From Acidovorax sp. HDW3 (GTDB lineage Bacteria > Pseudomonadota > Gammaproteobacteria > Burkholderiales > Burkholderiaceae_C), in the NCBI RefSeq assembly GCF_011303755.1, contig NZ_CP049885.1, positions 2,028,001 to 2,092,000 of the forward strand: 64,000 bases of DNA, in the 5' to 3' direction. The notes under the pieces are model-generated. The model was not told the DNA's origin and made no database searches. It saw nothing but the letters and a program-made list of their open reading frames with translations. The stretch's first letter is position 1, and every line of letters starts with the position of its first letter. Shown here in pieces: positions 9,384 through 17,415 of this stretch. The position numbers were made by a program, and so were the translations under genes.

Positions 9384-10253
9384 ATGCATCCCGTCATGCC
9401 GTACCGCACCCTCATCAGCGCCAGCGCCCTGCAAGCCTTGCAGGCCAGCGGCGCACCCCTGTTGGTTTTTGACTGCAGTTTCGACCTCAGCGCGCCCCAG
9501 GCTGGGGCACAAAGCTATGCCCAGGCGCACGTCCCGGGCGCGCTCCATGCCGACCTCGACCGTGACCTGAGCAGCCACGACCGGGCCCAAGCCGCCAGCG
9601 GCGGGCGCCACCCGCTGCCCGGCCGCGCCGCCGTCGCCGCCTGGCTCGCCGCCTGCGGCCTCGATACCGACATGCAAGTCGTGGTCTACGACCGCAACGG
9701 CTGCAACTACTGCGCGCGCCTGTGGTGGATGGCGCAATGGGCCGGACACGCCGACGTGGCCGTGCTCGACGGCGGCCTGGCCGCCTGGCAGGCTGCTGGC
9801 GGCGCGCTCGCCAGCGGCAGCGAGGCCGCACGCGCACCCGGCAACTTCACCCTGCAGGCGCCGCTGCGCGAGCTGCTCAGCGCCGACGCCGTGCAGGCCG
9901 GCCTGGGCGGCGCGCAAACCATCATCGACGCCCGCGCACCCGCGCGCTATCGCGGCGAAGTCGAACCGCTCGACCCCGTCGCCGGCCATATTCCAGGCGC
10001 GCTCAACCGCCCGTTTGGCGACAACATCGCCCGCGACGGCCGCTTCAAGCCCGCCGCCTTGCTGCGTGCCGAGTTCGAGGCCCTGTTGCACGAACGCGAC
10101 GCTGCCGAAGTGGTGCACCAGTGCGGCAGCGGCGTCAGCGCCCTGCCCAATTTACTGGCCATGGAGCTCGCCGGCCTGCCCGCCGGGCGCCTGTTTGCCG
10201 GCAGCTGGAGCGAATGGTGCAGCAGCAGCGAGCGCCCGGTGGCGCGCGGCTGA
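9384..10253 (+). CDS. sseA: sulfurtransferase, 3-mercaptopyruvate/thiosulfate type
   Basis: A 289-residue tandem rhodanese. The active-site loop in the second domain is CGSGVSA after VVHQ; CGSG[VT] loops favour 3-mercaptopyruvate over thiosulfate. The first domain has the GCNYCARLWWMA and VAVLDGGLAAW patterns. ATG at 9384 (MHPVMPYRTL) is chosen over an upstream open frame; ATG at 9396 is an alternative. It transfers sulfur to thiol or cyanide acceptors in the cytoplasm. Confidence 0.88.
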   Translation: MHPVMPYRTLISASALQALQASGAPLLVFDCSFDLSAPQAGAQSYAQAHVPGALHADLDRDLSSHDRAQAASGGRHPLPGRAAVAAWLAACGLDTDMQVVVYDRNGCNYCARLWWMAQWAGHADVAVLDGGLAAWQAAGGALASGSEAARAPGNFTLQAPLRELLSADAVQAGLGGAQTIIDARAPARYRGEVEPLDPVAGHIPGALNRPFGDNIARDGRFKPAALLRAEFEALLHERDAAEVVHQCGSGVSALPNLLAMELAGLPAGRLFAGSWSEWCSSSERPVARG

Positions 10254-10441
10254 CGCCTGCCACAGCGGCGAGCGCGCCCGGCAGCGCTGTCAGGCAAATT
10301 CCTACAAGCACCGGCGCCAACGCCGACAACGCGCAGCGCCAAAGCCCGACTTAATTTTTGTTTGGGCCGAAATGACAATCCATTTCAACGGATTACGCCT
10401 TGCCCACCGGCAGCGCGAACCCCTTTTGAAAGGATTGCACC

Positions 10442-10789
10442 ATGACCAACGAACAACTGCTCGCCGAGATCCGCGAAGCCAACCTCACCTACCTGATGTT
10501 GGCCCAGAACCTGATCCGCCACGACAAGGCCGAAGCCGTTTTTCGCCTGGGCATGAGCGAGGATGCCTGCGAAATCCTGTCCGCCCTGTCGGCCGCGCAG
10601 GTGCTCAAGCTGGCCTCGCGCAACACCTTGCTGTGCAGCTTCCGCGTTGACGATGAGCTGGTCTGGAGCTTGCTGACCAACCACAACCTGAAGAAGGCCG
10701 GCAGCGAAACCAGCAAGGTCGGCAACGAAGCGACCAACACCTTGCACGCCAACATCCTCATGGCCAGCCGCGTGGCCGAAGTGCTGTAA
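10442..10789 (+). CDS. flhD: flagellar transcriptional activator FlhD
   Basis: A 115-residue subunit of the FlhD4C2 master regulator, which switches on class II flagellar genes. EIREANLTYLMLAQNLIR and the helix-turn-helix-like LSALSAAQVLKLASRNTLLC match the family. AAAGGA precedes the ATG. Followed by flhC after 27 bp; the two are clearly co-transcribed. The 188-bp region in front has no recognisable regulator site. Confidence 0.96.
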   Translation: MTNEQLLAEIREANLTYLMLAQNLIRHDKAEAVFRLGMSEDACEILSALSAAQVLKLASRNTLLCSFRVDDELVWSLLTNHNLKKAGSETSKVGNEATNTLHANILMASRVAEVL

Positions 10790-10816
10790 CCGAGCCGCCG
10801 CACCGGAGAAGCTGCC

Positions 10817-11368
10817 ATGACTGCCACCGCCGCCCCCGTCAAAAGCGTCCTCAACGAGTCCAAGCAGATCGAGCGCGCGGCGCTGCTGATCCAGATGGGC
10901 GCGCGGATGCAGGTGCTCGAATCGGAAACCACGCTCTCCTACGAGCGCCTGATCCGCCTGTACAAGGAAATCGCCGGCAAGTCACCCTCCAAGGGCCAGC
11001 TGCCGTTCTCCACCGACTGGTTCCTGACCTGGCAGGAGAACATCCACAGCTCGCTGTTCCTGAACATCTACGAATACCTGGCCAAGGGCGTGAGCCTGGA
11101 CGCGGTCGAACAGCTGACCAAAGCCTACCGCCTGTACAACGAACAGATCGAGGCTGCCGGGCTCGAAGCCTTGCTCTCCTTCACCCGCGCCTGGCGCCTG
11201 GTCAAGTTCGTCGATGCCAACATGCTCACGCGCACCAAGTGCACCAGCTGCGCCGGCCTGTTCGTCTCCGAACCGTACGAGAACGCGCGCCACTACCAAT
11301 GCGGCCTGTGCAACCCGCCGGCGCGCGCCGGCAAGAGCAAGAGCGCGGGCGCGCTGCAGCTGCATTAA
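10817..11368 (+). CDS. flhC: flagellar transcriptional activator FlhC
   Basis: A 183-residue partner of FlhD that contributes DNA binding and a zinc site. The four cysteines are in CTSC and CGLC near residues 138-162. The sequence QIERAALLIQMGARMQVLE and the tryptophan/phenylalanine-rich central region match FlhC. GGAGAA lies upstream of the ATG. Transcription probably ends at the hairpin immediately downstream. Confidence 0.96.
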   Translation: MTATAAPVKSVLNESKQIERAALLIQMGARMQVLESETTLSYERLIRLYKEIAGKSPSKGQLPFSTDWFLTWQENIHSSLFLNIYEYLAKGVSLDAVEQLTKAYRLYNEQIEAAGLEALLSFTRAWRLVKFVDANMLTRTKCTSCAGLFVSEPYENARHYQCGLCNPPARAGKSKSAGALQLH

Positions 11369-11394
11369 AGCCCACCAAATTGCAGGCCAAATCG

Positions 11395-11436
11395 GCTGCT
11401 AGCGCTTACCAGGCAAGCGCTAGCAGCTATCTTTTT
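11395..11436 (+). terminator. REP copy 3 acting as flhDC terminator
   Basis: A perfect 13-bp stem, GCTGCTAGCGCTT (11395-11407) with AAGCGCTAGCAGC (11415-11427), seven-base loop, then TATCTTTTT. It is both a REP family member and a good rho-independent terminator between the convergent flhC and flgO-like genes; the right arm overlaps the end of the latter. Confidence 0.75.
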
Positions 11437-12002
11437 GGTAGCGTATCAATGCCCGTCAGCAGGCTGCGCACGTCGCTGTCCATGGGCAGGGCATAGTCGT
11501 AGGCAGAGAGAATCTGACCATCTTGCGGCCGCACCAGCTTGAGGCTGATGAACAGCTGCTGCGCCGTCGGCGCATAGGTACCCACAACCACCGCCTGCGC
11601 CTGCTGCGCCTGACTGACTTCACGCAGCTCGCGCGAGAGCAGCAGCTCGCCCTGCTCCGGGCGCATCAGGGCGCTGGTGCGCAGCTTGAGCTCGGTCACA
11701 TGCAGCCCCCGCTGCGCCAGGCGCGCGGCCAGCTGCTCGCTCACCAAACGCCCCAGGCGCGAAGATTCATGCAGATGGTCGATATGGACCACCGTACCCA
11801 CCAGCAGCGGCAGCTGGGGCTGGAGCAGCACGCCCTCGACCAATTTGTCCGCCGCCTCGTGGTTGCGCTGCACCAAGCTGCTGGCAAACCAGCTGCCCGC
11901 CCCCGGCCCACCTTTATCACCGTAGTAATAGTTGGCGCAGCCGCCCAAAAAACTGGCGGCCACCACGGCGGAGGAAAGCAAGAGCACGCGGGATGTCTTC
12001 AT
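11427..12002 (-). CDS. flgO: FlgO-family outer-membrane lipoprotein
   Basis: A 191-residue lipoprotein: MKTSRVLLLSSAVVAASF then LGGC is a type II signal peptide with the lipidated Cys near residue 22. The mature part (LVEGVLLQPQLPLLVGTVVHID, SEQLAARLAQRGLHVTEL, VVVGTYAPTAQQLFISLKLV) fits the FlgO domain, whose members sit in the outer membrane and support flagellar function. Convergent with flhDC, which agrees with a motility role. An alternative ATG lies at 12011. Between its start and the ppc tail copy at 12082 are only 80 bp, so before island insertion it probably stood directly downstream of ppc. Confidence 0.78.
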   Translation of the reverse strand: MKTSRVLLLSSAVVAASFLGGCANYYYGDKGGPGAGSWFASSLVQRNHEAADKLVEGVLLQPQLPLLVGTVVHIDHLHESSRLGRLVSEQLAARLAQRGLHVTELKLRTSALMRPEQGELLLSRELREVSQAQQAQAVVVGTYAPTAQQLFISLKLVRPQDGQILSAYDYALPMDSDVRSLLTGIDTLPKR

Positions 12003-12081
12003 GCCCCGCATGGTAGCGGCGCATCGCCCCGGCATTGCCGGCAACAGCGCCCGCTTTGCCCGCCAATCCCGGCCACTCGTT

Positions 12082-12130
12082 AACCCGTGTTGCGCAGCCC
12101 CGCCGCAATGCCGTTGATGCAGATGTGGAT
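12082..12130 (-). repeat. 49-bp copy of the ppc 3' end (distal island boundary)
   Basis: Identical over 49 bases to 23218-23266, the last 16 sense codons of ppc. Read on the minus strand it encodes [16 protein letters not shown] and is followed by TAA instead of the TGA of intact ppc. With the intact gene end 11.1 kb away in the same orientation, it looks like the second direct repeat left by insertion of an element into the ppc 3' end. Confidence 0.85.
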
Positions 12131-12150
12131 GCCAGCCGCTGCCGACAGCA

Positions 12151-12246
12151 GGCAAGCCCAAGAAGGTTGCGCTGACCATCATCAATGCCATGCTCAAGTC
12201 CGGCAGCCCATGGTCGGCTACTTATTCACAGAAGGTTGGTGCGTGA
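12151..12246 (+). pseudogene. remnant of an IS110-family transposase C-terminus
   Basis: An open frame of 31 codons plus TGA reads GKPKKVALT then IINAMLKSGSPW. IS110 transposases end with the pattern KPKKVALTA...MRKLL..LNAMLK.G.PW, so a few residues between the two blocks seem deleted. No upstream part of the transposase is present. It sits 20 bp from the island boundary repeat. Identification rests on a short match. Confidence 0.5.
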
Positions 12247-12429
12247 AAAATACTTGACTTTGAACACAGCCGCGCCCCAAAGAAAAAGGGCGTGAAAGCC
12301 GCACCAGATAAGCGTGGGGCGCTATCAAAATTGCTGTGTCGATACCAATGTCCGTCAAGGGGGCTGGATGCCCGGCAACTGCGTTGGGTTCAGGAAGGCA
12401 ATGCGGCCGTTGCCGGCCATGCCCCGCTG

Positions 12430-14007
12430 TCACAGGTCATCAGCCACGCGCACAAAGCTGCCGCGCGCCGCGTCTTCGTTGAAATACTCCACCTGCATCC
12501 GCGCGGCCCGGCCGGCGTCGCCCAGGAAAAACTGCACGGCCAATACAGAACCCGGCGGTGCGCTCTCGCCCTCGGACGTGAATACGAACTGGTCACCGCT
12601 CCAGTGGTGCAGCCGGTAGCGCACCTGCGCCGGGCCGAGCACGAGGTCGAGCGCATCGCCGCTGCGCTGCACCTCGGCGGCGCCATAGTAGGCATTGGTG
12701 TAACGCCCGCCGTACTGCGCCAGCGGCTGCGGCGGCAGCGGCGCGGCGGGCGGCTGCTGGCCGGCCAGCGCACCGAGCGGGTGGTACAGGCCGCGCATCT
12801 TCTCTTGCATCACAGCGAGCCAGTCGGTGCCGGGCGCATCGGGCGCCACAGCACCCAGCGCCCGTTCACCAAAGGCCAGCGCAATGGCTTCCGCCAGGCC
12901 GCGCGGCTGGGCGTTGGTGAGCACGGTGATGCCCAGGTCGGCCTGTGGCCACAGGATGAACGCGGTGTGCGCGCCGAGCAGGAAGGCGCCCGAATGCGAG
13001 ACGCTGGGGTGTCCGTGCGGATCCGGCCCCACGTTGAAGCCGTAGCCGTAGGCGCCGCCGGGGCGCGCCGTCATCGCAGCCTGCAGCGCCGCCGCGTTCA
13101 CGAGCTGGCGCCCCTGCCAGCGGCCCTGGGCCAGCACCAGCGCCATCCAGCGCGCCATGTCGGCCGCGCTGGCGCTGACGCCGCCTGCGGGCGACTGTGC
13201 ATCGGGCTGGCGCGGCGGCTGCTGCACGGCGTAGCGCGCGGGCGTGGCGCCGTAGCTGGCCTCGCTGAGGCCGATCTGCACGTGGCCCCAGGCGCGGTTC
13301 TCGCGCGCGGCAAAGTCGGCGTAGCGTGAGCTGGTGCGCGCCATGCCCAGCGGCTGGTACAGCGTCTGTTCGGACAGGGTGGCCCAGTCCGTGCCGCGCG
13401 CCCGGGCCATGGCCTCGGCGGCGGCGGTGAGGCCGAAGTTGGTGTAGGCATAACTGCCGTAGGGGTTGAGCACGGCGTGGCGCAGGCGCTGCAGCACCTC
13501 GGCACGCGGGTAGCCCAGGTCTTCGAGCGGGTCACCCGCATGATCGGGCAGACCGCTGCGGTGCGCGTACAGGTCGCCCAGGGTCAGGCGGGCGTTGTCC
13601 TGCGCATCGGCGTAACCCAGAGCGAAGCCAGGCAGCAGGCGCTGCACGGGCGTATCCCAGCCGATGGCGCCCGGCCCGCCCTGCATCTGCGCGGCCATGA
13701 CGGTGGCGCCGACCGGCTTGGAGAGCGAGGCGAGCTGGAACACCGTGTCAGCATCCACCGGCGCAGCCTGATCCACACGGCGTACACCGAAACCACGCGC
13801 GTACAGCGTCTGCCCCCGGTACGTGACCGCCACGGCCACGCCCGGCACGCCGGTGCGCGCCATCCACTGCGGCACCAAGGTATCGAGGTGCGCGGCGGCC
13901 TGCGCGACTGCATCTGGTCTGCTGTTGCCGCCACAGGCGTTCAACCCCAGAACCAACACCAGGCCGCCGAAACCGCCACGACAAAGAAGGGAAAGTGAAG
14001 GCAACAT
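12430..14007 (-). CDS. class C beta-lactamase-family serine hydrolase, lipoprotein
   Basis: A 525-residue protein of the beta-lactamase/penicillin-binding fold. The SxxK motif is SLSK (near residue 94) and the YxN motif is YTN in SYAYTNFGLT. The N-terminus has a hydrophobic segment ending in LNACGG, a lipobox, so it is probably anchored in the outer or inner membrane. The core domain (about residues 40-400) is followed by a C-terminal beta domain of the kind found in esterase-like members. Whether it hydrolyses beta-lactams, D-amino peptides or esters cannot be told. The 183 bp downstream to the IS remnant hold nothing recognisable. No clear ribosome-binding site; palindromic element C begins 38 bp upstream of the start. 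Confidence 0.85.
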   Translation of the reverse strand: MLPSLSLLCRGGFGGLVLVLGLNACGGNSRPDAVAQAAAHLDTLVPQWMARTGVPGVAVAVTYRGQTLYARGFGVRRVDQAAPVDADTVFQLASLSKPVGATVMAAQMQGGPGAIGWDTPVQRLLPGFALGYADAQDNARLTLGDLYAHRSGLPDHAGDPLEDLGYPRAEVLQRLRHAVLNPYGSYAYTNFGLTAAAEAMARARGTDWATLSEQTLYQPLGMARTSSRYADFAARENRAWGHVQIGLSEASYGATPARYAVQQPPRQPDAQSPAGGVSASAADMARWMALVLAQGRWQGRQLVNAAALQAAMTARPGGAYGYGFNVGPDPHGHPSVSHSGAFLLGAHTAFILWPQADLGITVLTNAQPRGLAEAIALAFGERALGAVAPDAPGTDWLAVMQEKMRGLYHPLGALAGQQPPAAPLPPQPLAQYGGRYTNAYYGAAEVQRSGDALDLVLGPAQVRYRLHHWSGDQFVFTSEGESAPPGSVLAVQFFLGDAGRAARMQVEYFNEDAARGSFVRVADDL

Positions 14008-14044
14008 GGCTTGTACGTGTGTCGAAGTTCTACCGTTTTCATTC

Positions 14045-14232
14045 TAGGAGCCTGTCGGACTTGGAGCGTCGAAAGCGAAAATCGGCCCCAGCGAGACCAG
14101 TTTGTGCCGGATTTGCAGCCCAATAGCCGAGCTATTGGGCAAAAAGACGGTGTTCTCGAAGAGCGGCGAAGCCAAAAATGGGCCGCTGCGGTCGATTTGC
14201 AGCCGACGATTTCCAAATCCGACAGGCTCCTA
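14045..14232. repeat. long palindromic element C (188 bp)
   Basis: Perfect 15-bp terminal inverted repeats, TAGGAGCCTGTCGGA and TCCGACAGGCTCCTA, with partly complementary inner arms and an internal hairpin CCCAATAGC-CGA-GCTATTGGG. No ORF. Together with REP copy 4 it fills the 402-bp gap between the beta-lactamase-like gene and the large lipoprotein gene; nothing else is seen there. Confidence 0.75.
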
Positions 14233-14320
14233 GGCACAGGCCCGCAAGCGGTGCTGCGGGAACACATCCCACCCGGAGACCGGGCAAGATGCGGGGCACG
14301 AAGCCACCCCGCCGGAAATG

Positions 14321-14365
14321 CTATTTTTTTGATAGCTTTTAGCGCTTACTGCATAAGCTTCATCG
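14321..14365. repeat. REP-like hairpin repeat, copy 4 (degenerate)
   Basis: GATAGCTTTTAGCGCTTACTG then CATAAGCTT keeps the left half of the family core; the right arm has decayed. It lies 45 bp beyond the stop codon of the 977-residue lipoprotein. Confidence 0.45.
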
Positions 14366-14409
14366 GTATTTTTTGCTCCATACCCTCGCCCTTGCGGGCG
14401 AGGGCCGAT

Positions 14410-17343
14410 TCACTCCAGCAGCACGGCCAGTCTGTTGACCAGGTCGAGGCTGGCGGGGGTGATGACGTCCATCGGCGCGCGCTCGGGCGCGTAGTTGAGC
14501 GACTGCTTGAGGCTCTCGCCGGTGGTGGTGGTGTTCAGGGGCAGCAGCATGATGGACGTCTTTCTCACGCCCCCCGGAGTCCGCGACGTGATGTCCATCA
14601 CATCGCCGTTGCTCATGCGCCGCATCATGCGGTAGCCGCGGTACAGATCGAAGTCGCCCGACCGGAAGGCGTTATAGGTGGCGTCGGTTCTGCCCCGGCG
14701 TGTGTATTGAAGGATATCGAAATCGCGCACCGCCGACGAGTGCGCGGCTGGGTGCATGGTTTGTCCGTCGCTTGCCATGTAATCGACGGGCGGAGTGAGC
14801 ACGAGCGCGTTGTACTTTTGCAGGCGCATGGGGTCGTTGCTGGCATTGGGGAAGTACACCGAGTAGTCCCAGCTCATGAAATCCAGAAAGGAGTTCTTGG
14901 CGTTCGTCATGACCGTGCGCATGTCACCGTTGCCCAGCGGCTGGTAGTCCAGCCACTTGGGCACCAGGCTCGGGTTGACGGGCGTGTCGCCGTCGAAGGG
15001 CCGCGCCACCCACCGGGCGCCGTAGATGGCCTGGTAGGCCCCGAAGTGCTGCACGAACACCAGCGCTGGCGCCTGGCCCTGGTTGAAGATGTAGACCGGG
15101 TACCAGGGCGTCTGCAGGGTTTTCATGCCGTCGCGGTAGAGCGTGAGCGGGTCGGCATTGGGGTTGTTGAAATCGACCGCCGCCACGCCTTCTTTGTTGG
15201 GCTTTCCCTCCTGCACATGGGCCAGCGCGTTCCAGGTGACCAGCTCCGCGCTGCCGCTGCCGTCGCTCTTCCAGCGCATGGGGATGTAGCCACCGGGCGC
15301 GACAGTCCAGGCCTTGCCCCTGGCGGGGTCGAGCAGCGTGCCCACCACGTAGTTGTAGTAGTCGATGTCTTGCAGGCTTTGGTACAGCTCGCTTTGCGCC
15401 GGGGCGGCAGTGGTGCCGAGCATGGCTTTCTTGTAGCCTGCCAGCACGGCGGGCGTCAGGTCGGTGCCCTGGCTCAGGGCCAGGCCCACGAGGTCGTAGG
15501 CGCGCGATGAAGCCTTCTGGAAGAACTGGTGGTAGCGCTCGCTCATCGCGGGCGTGACGTTGCTGACCGAGAAGCTGGTGAGGAAGGCCAGGTACGCGTC
15601 GAGCCTGCCGAGCTTTTCGCTCACCAGCATGATTTCCATCAGGTTGGGGAAGCTGGCGATGGCTTTGTCCATGCCGGGAATGTCCAGGTCGGGGCGCAAC
15701 TGAGGGATGACGGCGTCGTAGGGCATCGTCTCGAAGCCGCTGACAAACATCTTGTCGAAGCGCACCAGGTTGCCGTCACCTGCGCCTGCACCTGCGCCTG
15801 CCTGCGGCGGGTTCTGGTTCTGCCGGGCGCGCTCCTTGATGTCGTCGAGCTCGGCGATGAGTTGCTGGTAGGCATCGCCGCCCTGGCCGGATTGAAGCTG
15901 CACCTCGTCGTTGTTGACGTTCAGCGGCTGCTCTTGCACCCGCTGCTTCGCGCGCTCCAGTTCTTTCTTGTCGTCGGCGGCTTTCTTCTTGTCGGCCAGG
16001 TACTGCTTCCACTGGTCGTAGGAGGTAAAGGCCGTGTCCGGCGGGACTTCCTCGTCATGCTTTTTGCCAACCGGGTCGGGCAGCTTCACGCCAGGGTCCT
16101 TGGGCAGGTTGCCCATGGGCGGCACCAGGGAGCTGCCCTGATCCTTCAACATATTCTGGATGCTGCTGACCCAGGCCGTGGTGTCGGCCACGCCGGCGGG
16201 CATGGCCTCGGCCTGGACTTGCACGTCGGTCAGCGCCTTGGCCCAGCCGTTTTGCTTGTAGAACTGCAAGGTGGTGCTGCCGCCCACGCCGCCCGCCAGC
16301 GACTGGTACTGGGCCGAGATCGAGCCGCCGTTGGTGGATTCGGTGTTGCCGTCGGCGGTGCGGAAAGAGAGCTTGCCGCTGCCGATGGCCTGGTTCATCG
16401 AGGTGGTTTGCGAGACGAAGGCGTCGCCGTTGGCGGCGTAGAAGTCGGCGATGGCGCTCTCGATCTTGCCGCGCAGCTCGACCATCTGGCGCACCAGCAC
16501 GGGACGGATGGAGGCATCGGCGCAGATCTCGTGCTGCGCCTTCAGGTCGGCGAAGACACTTTCCATGCGCGAGAGGATCTGGATGTTGGCGTAAGGGTCG
16601 CTGTCGGCCAGCTTGTAGCGGCTGACTTTGACGCTGGTGGTGTAGGGTTTGCCGCCGCAGATGCCGATGGGCGTGCTTTCGGTGGTGGCGACGTAGCTGC
16701 TCAGCAGCTCGTCGGTGAGCTTGGTGCCGAGCAGGTAGCCGGTGAAGTTCTCGCTGCCGGAAAAACCGCTGCCCAGGATGGAGACGATGTTGTTGGTGTT
16801 GGCCGACACCATCTGCACGCTGACGGTGCCGTCGGACTTGCTGTTGCGGTGGGCGCTGGCATGGTGGTAGGCGGCCGCGCCCTTGGCACCGCCCCATTCG
16901 CCGCCAATGGAGCCGGATGCCGACACATCAAAGGTGAACTGGTCGGCGGAGGTGCTGGCCTCTTTGCTGCTGAGGACGCGCAGCACGGTTTTTTGCTGCG
17001 AACGGGAGGTGTCCACGTTCAGCCGACCGTCCTCCTTGAGCCGCCCCAAATCAAAAATGGGGCGAAGGCTGTAGGTGGACTGGGCCGAATTGATGCTGGA
17101 GCCGACCGAGAGGGACTTGATGGTCTCGGGCGTGATGGCGGTGCCCCTGCCCGCAGTCAGCAAGTAGCGCTCGAAATCTTCGTCATCCATGGCCGCATTG
17201 GCAGCCAGGGCGGGGTACTGCGAGGTATAGGTAGACGCGGGTGTGGGTGCGTCCGTGTCACCACCACCGCAACTGGCCAGGAAGGCCAGGCACGCCAGTG
17301 CCGAGGGCTGCAGGATCGAGCGGGTGGAATAGGCTCGTTGCAT
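14410..17343 (-). CDS. large lipoprotein of unknown function, possibly MACPF-like pore former
   Basis: A 977-residue lipoprotein: hydrophobic N-terminus with LASC, lipidated Cys at 25. No certain family assignment. Residues 136-183 (FTFDVSASGSIGGEWGGAKG onward) are a Ser/Gly/Ala-rich amphipathic stretch. Residues 303-325 (AANGDAFVSQTT, then IGSGKL) are followed by a second such stretch at 338-362 (GGSISAQYQSLAGGVGGSTT). Order and spacing resemble the MACPF/CDC fold, where two membrane-inserting hairpin regions flank a [YW]GTH[FY] signature, but the strict signature is absent. A charged coiled region lies near residues 440-540, and the C-terminal 400 residues look globular. It is the second gene of a two-gene operon, 72 bp after the 704-residue lipoprotein gene. 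Function is hypothesis. Confidence 0.6.
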   Translation of the reverse strand: MQRAYSTRSILQPSALACLAFLASCGGGDTDAPTPASTYTSQYPALAANAAMDDEDFERYLLTAGRGTAITPETIKSLSVGSSINSAQSTYSLRPIFDLGRLKEDGRLNVDTSRSQQKTVLRVLSSKEASTSADQFTFDVSASGSIGGEWGGAKGAAAYHHASAHRNSKSDGTVSVQMVSANTNNIVSILGSGFSGSENFTGYLLGTKLTDELLSSYVATTESTPIGICGGKPYTTSVKVSRYKLADSDPYANIQILSRMESVFADLKAQHEICADASIRPVLVRQMVELRGKIESAIADFYAANGDAFVSQTTSMNQAIGSGKLSFRTADGNTESTNGGSISAQYQSLAGGVGGSTTLQFYKQNGWAKALTDVQVQAEAMPAGVADTTAWVSSIQNMLKDQGSSLVPPMGNLPKDPGVKLPDPVGKKHDEEVPPDTAFTSYDQWKQYLADKKKAADDKKELERAKQRVQEQPLNVNNDEVQLQSGQGGDAYQQLIAELDDIKERARQNQNPPQAGAGAGAGDGNLVRFDKMFVSGFETMPYDAVIPQLRPDLDIPGMDKAIASFPNLMEIMLVSEKLGRLDAYLAFLTSFSVSNVTPAMSERYHQFFQKASSRAYDLVGLALSQGTDLTPAVLAGYKKAMLGTTAAPAQSELYQSLQDIDYYNYVVGTLLDPARGKAWTVAPGGYIPMRWKSDGSGSAELVTWNALAHVQEGKPNKEGVAAVDFNNPNADPLTLYRDGMKTLQTPWYPVYIFNQGQAPALVFVQHFGAYQAIYGARWVARPFDGDTPVNPSLVPKWLDYQPLGNGDMRTVMTNAKNSFLDFMSWDYSVYFPNASNDPMRLQKYNALVLTPPVDYMASDGQTMHPAAHSSAVRDFDILQYTRRGRTDATYNAFRSGDFDLYRGYRMMRRMSNGDVMDITSRTPGGVRKTSIMLLPLNTTTTGESLKQSLNYAPERAPMDVITPASLDLVNRLAVLLE

Positions 17344-17361
17344 GTTAATTCTCCTTTTTTT

Positions 17362-17405
17362 ATAGCAGCCAGCGCTTGCCTAGCAAGCGCTGGAGCCATT
17401 TTTTT
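17362..17405. repeat. REP-like hairpin repeat, copy 5
   Basis: Stem CAGCGCTTG (17370-17378) with CAAGCGCTG (17384-17392) in the 72-bp spacer between the two large lipoprotein genes. The T-run follows on the plus strand, so it should not terminate the minus-strand operon efficiently. Confidence 0.6.
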
Positions 17406-17415
17406 ATCAAACCAC

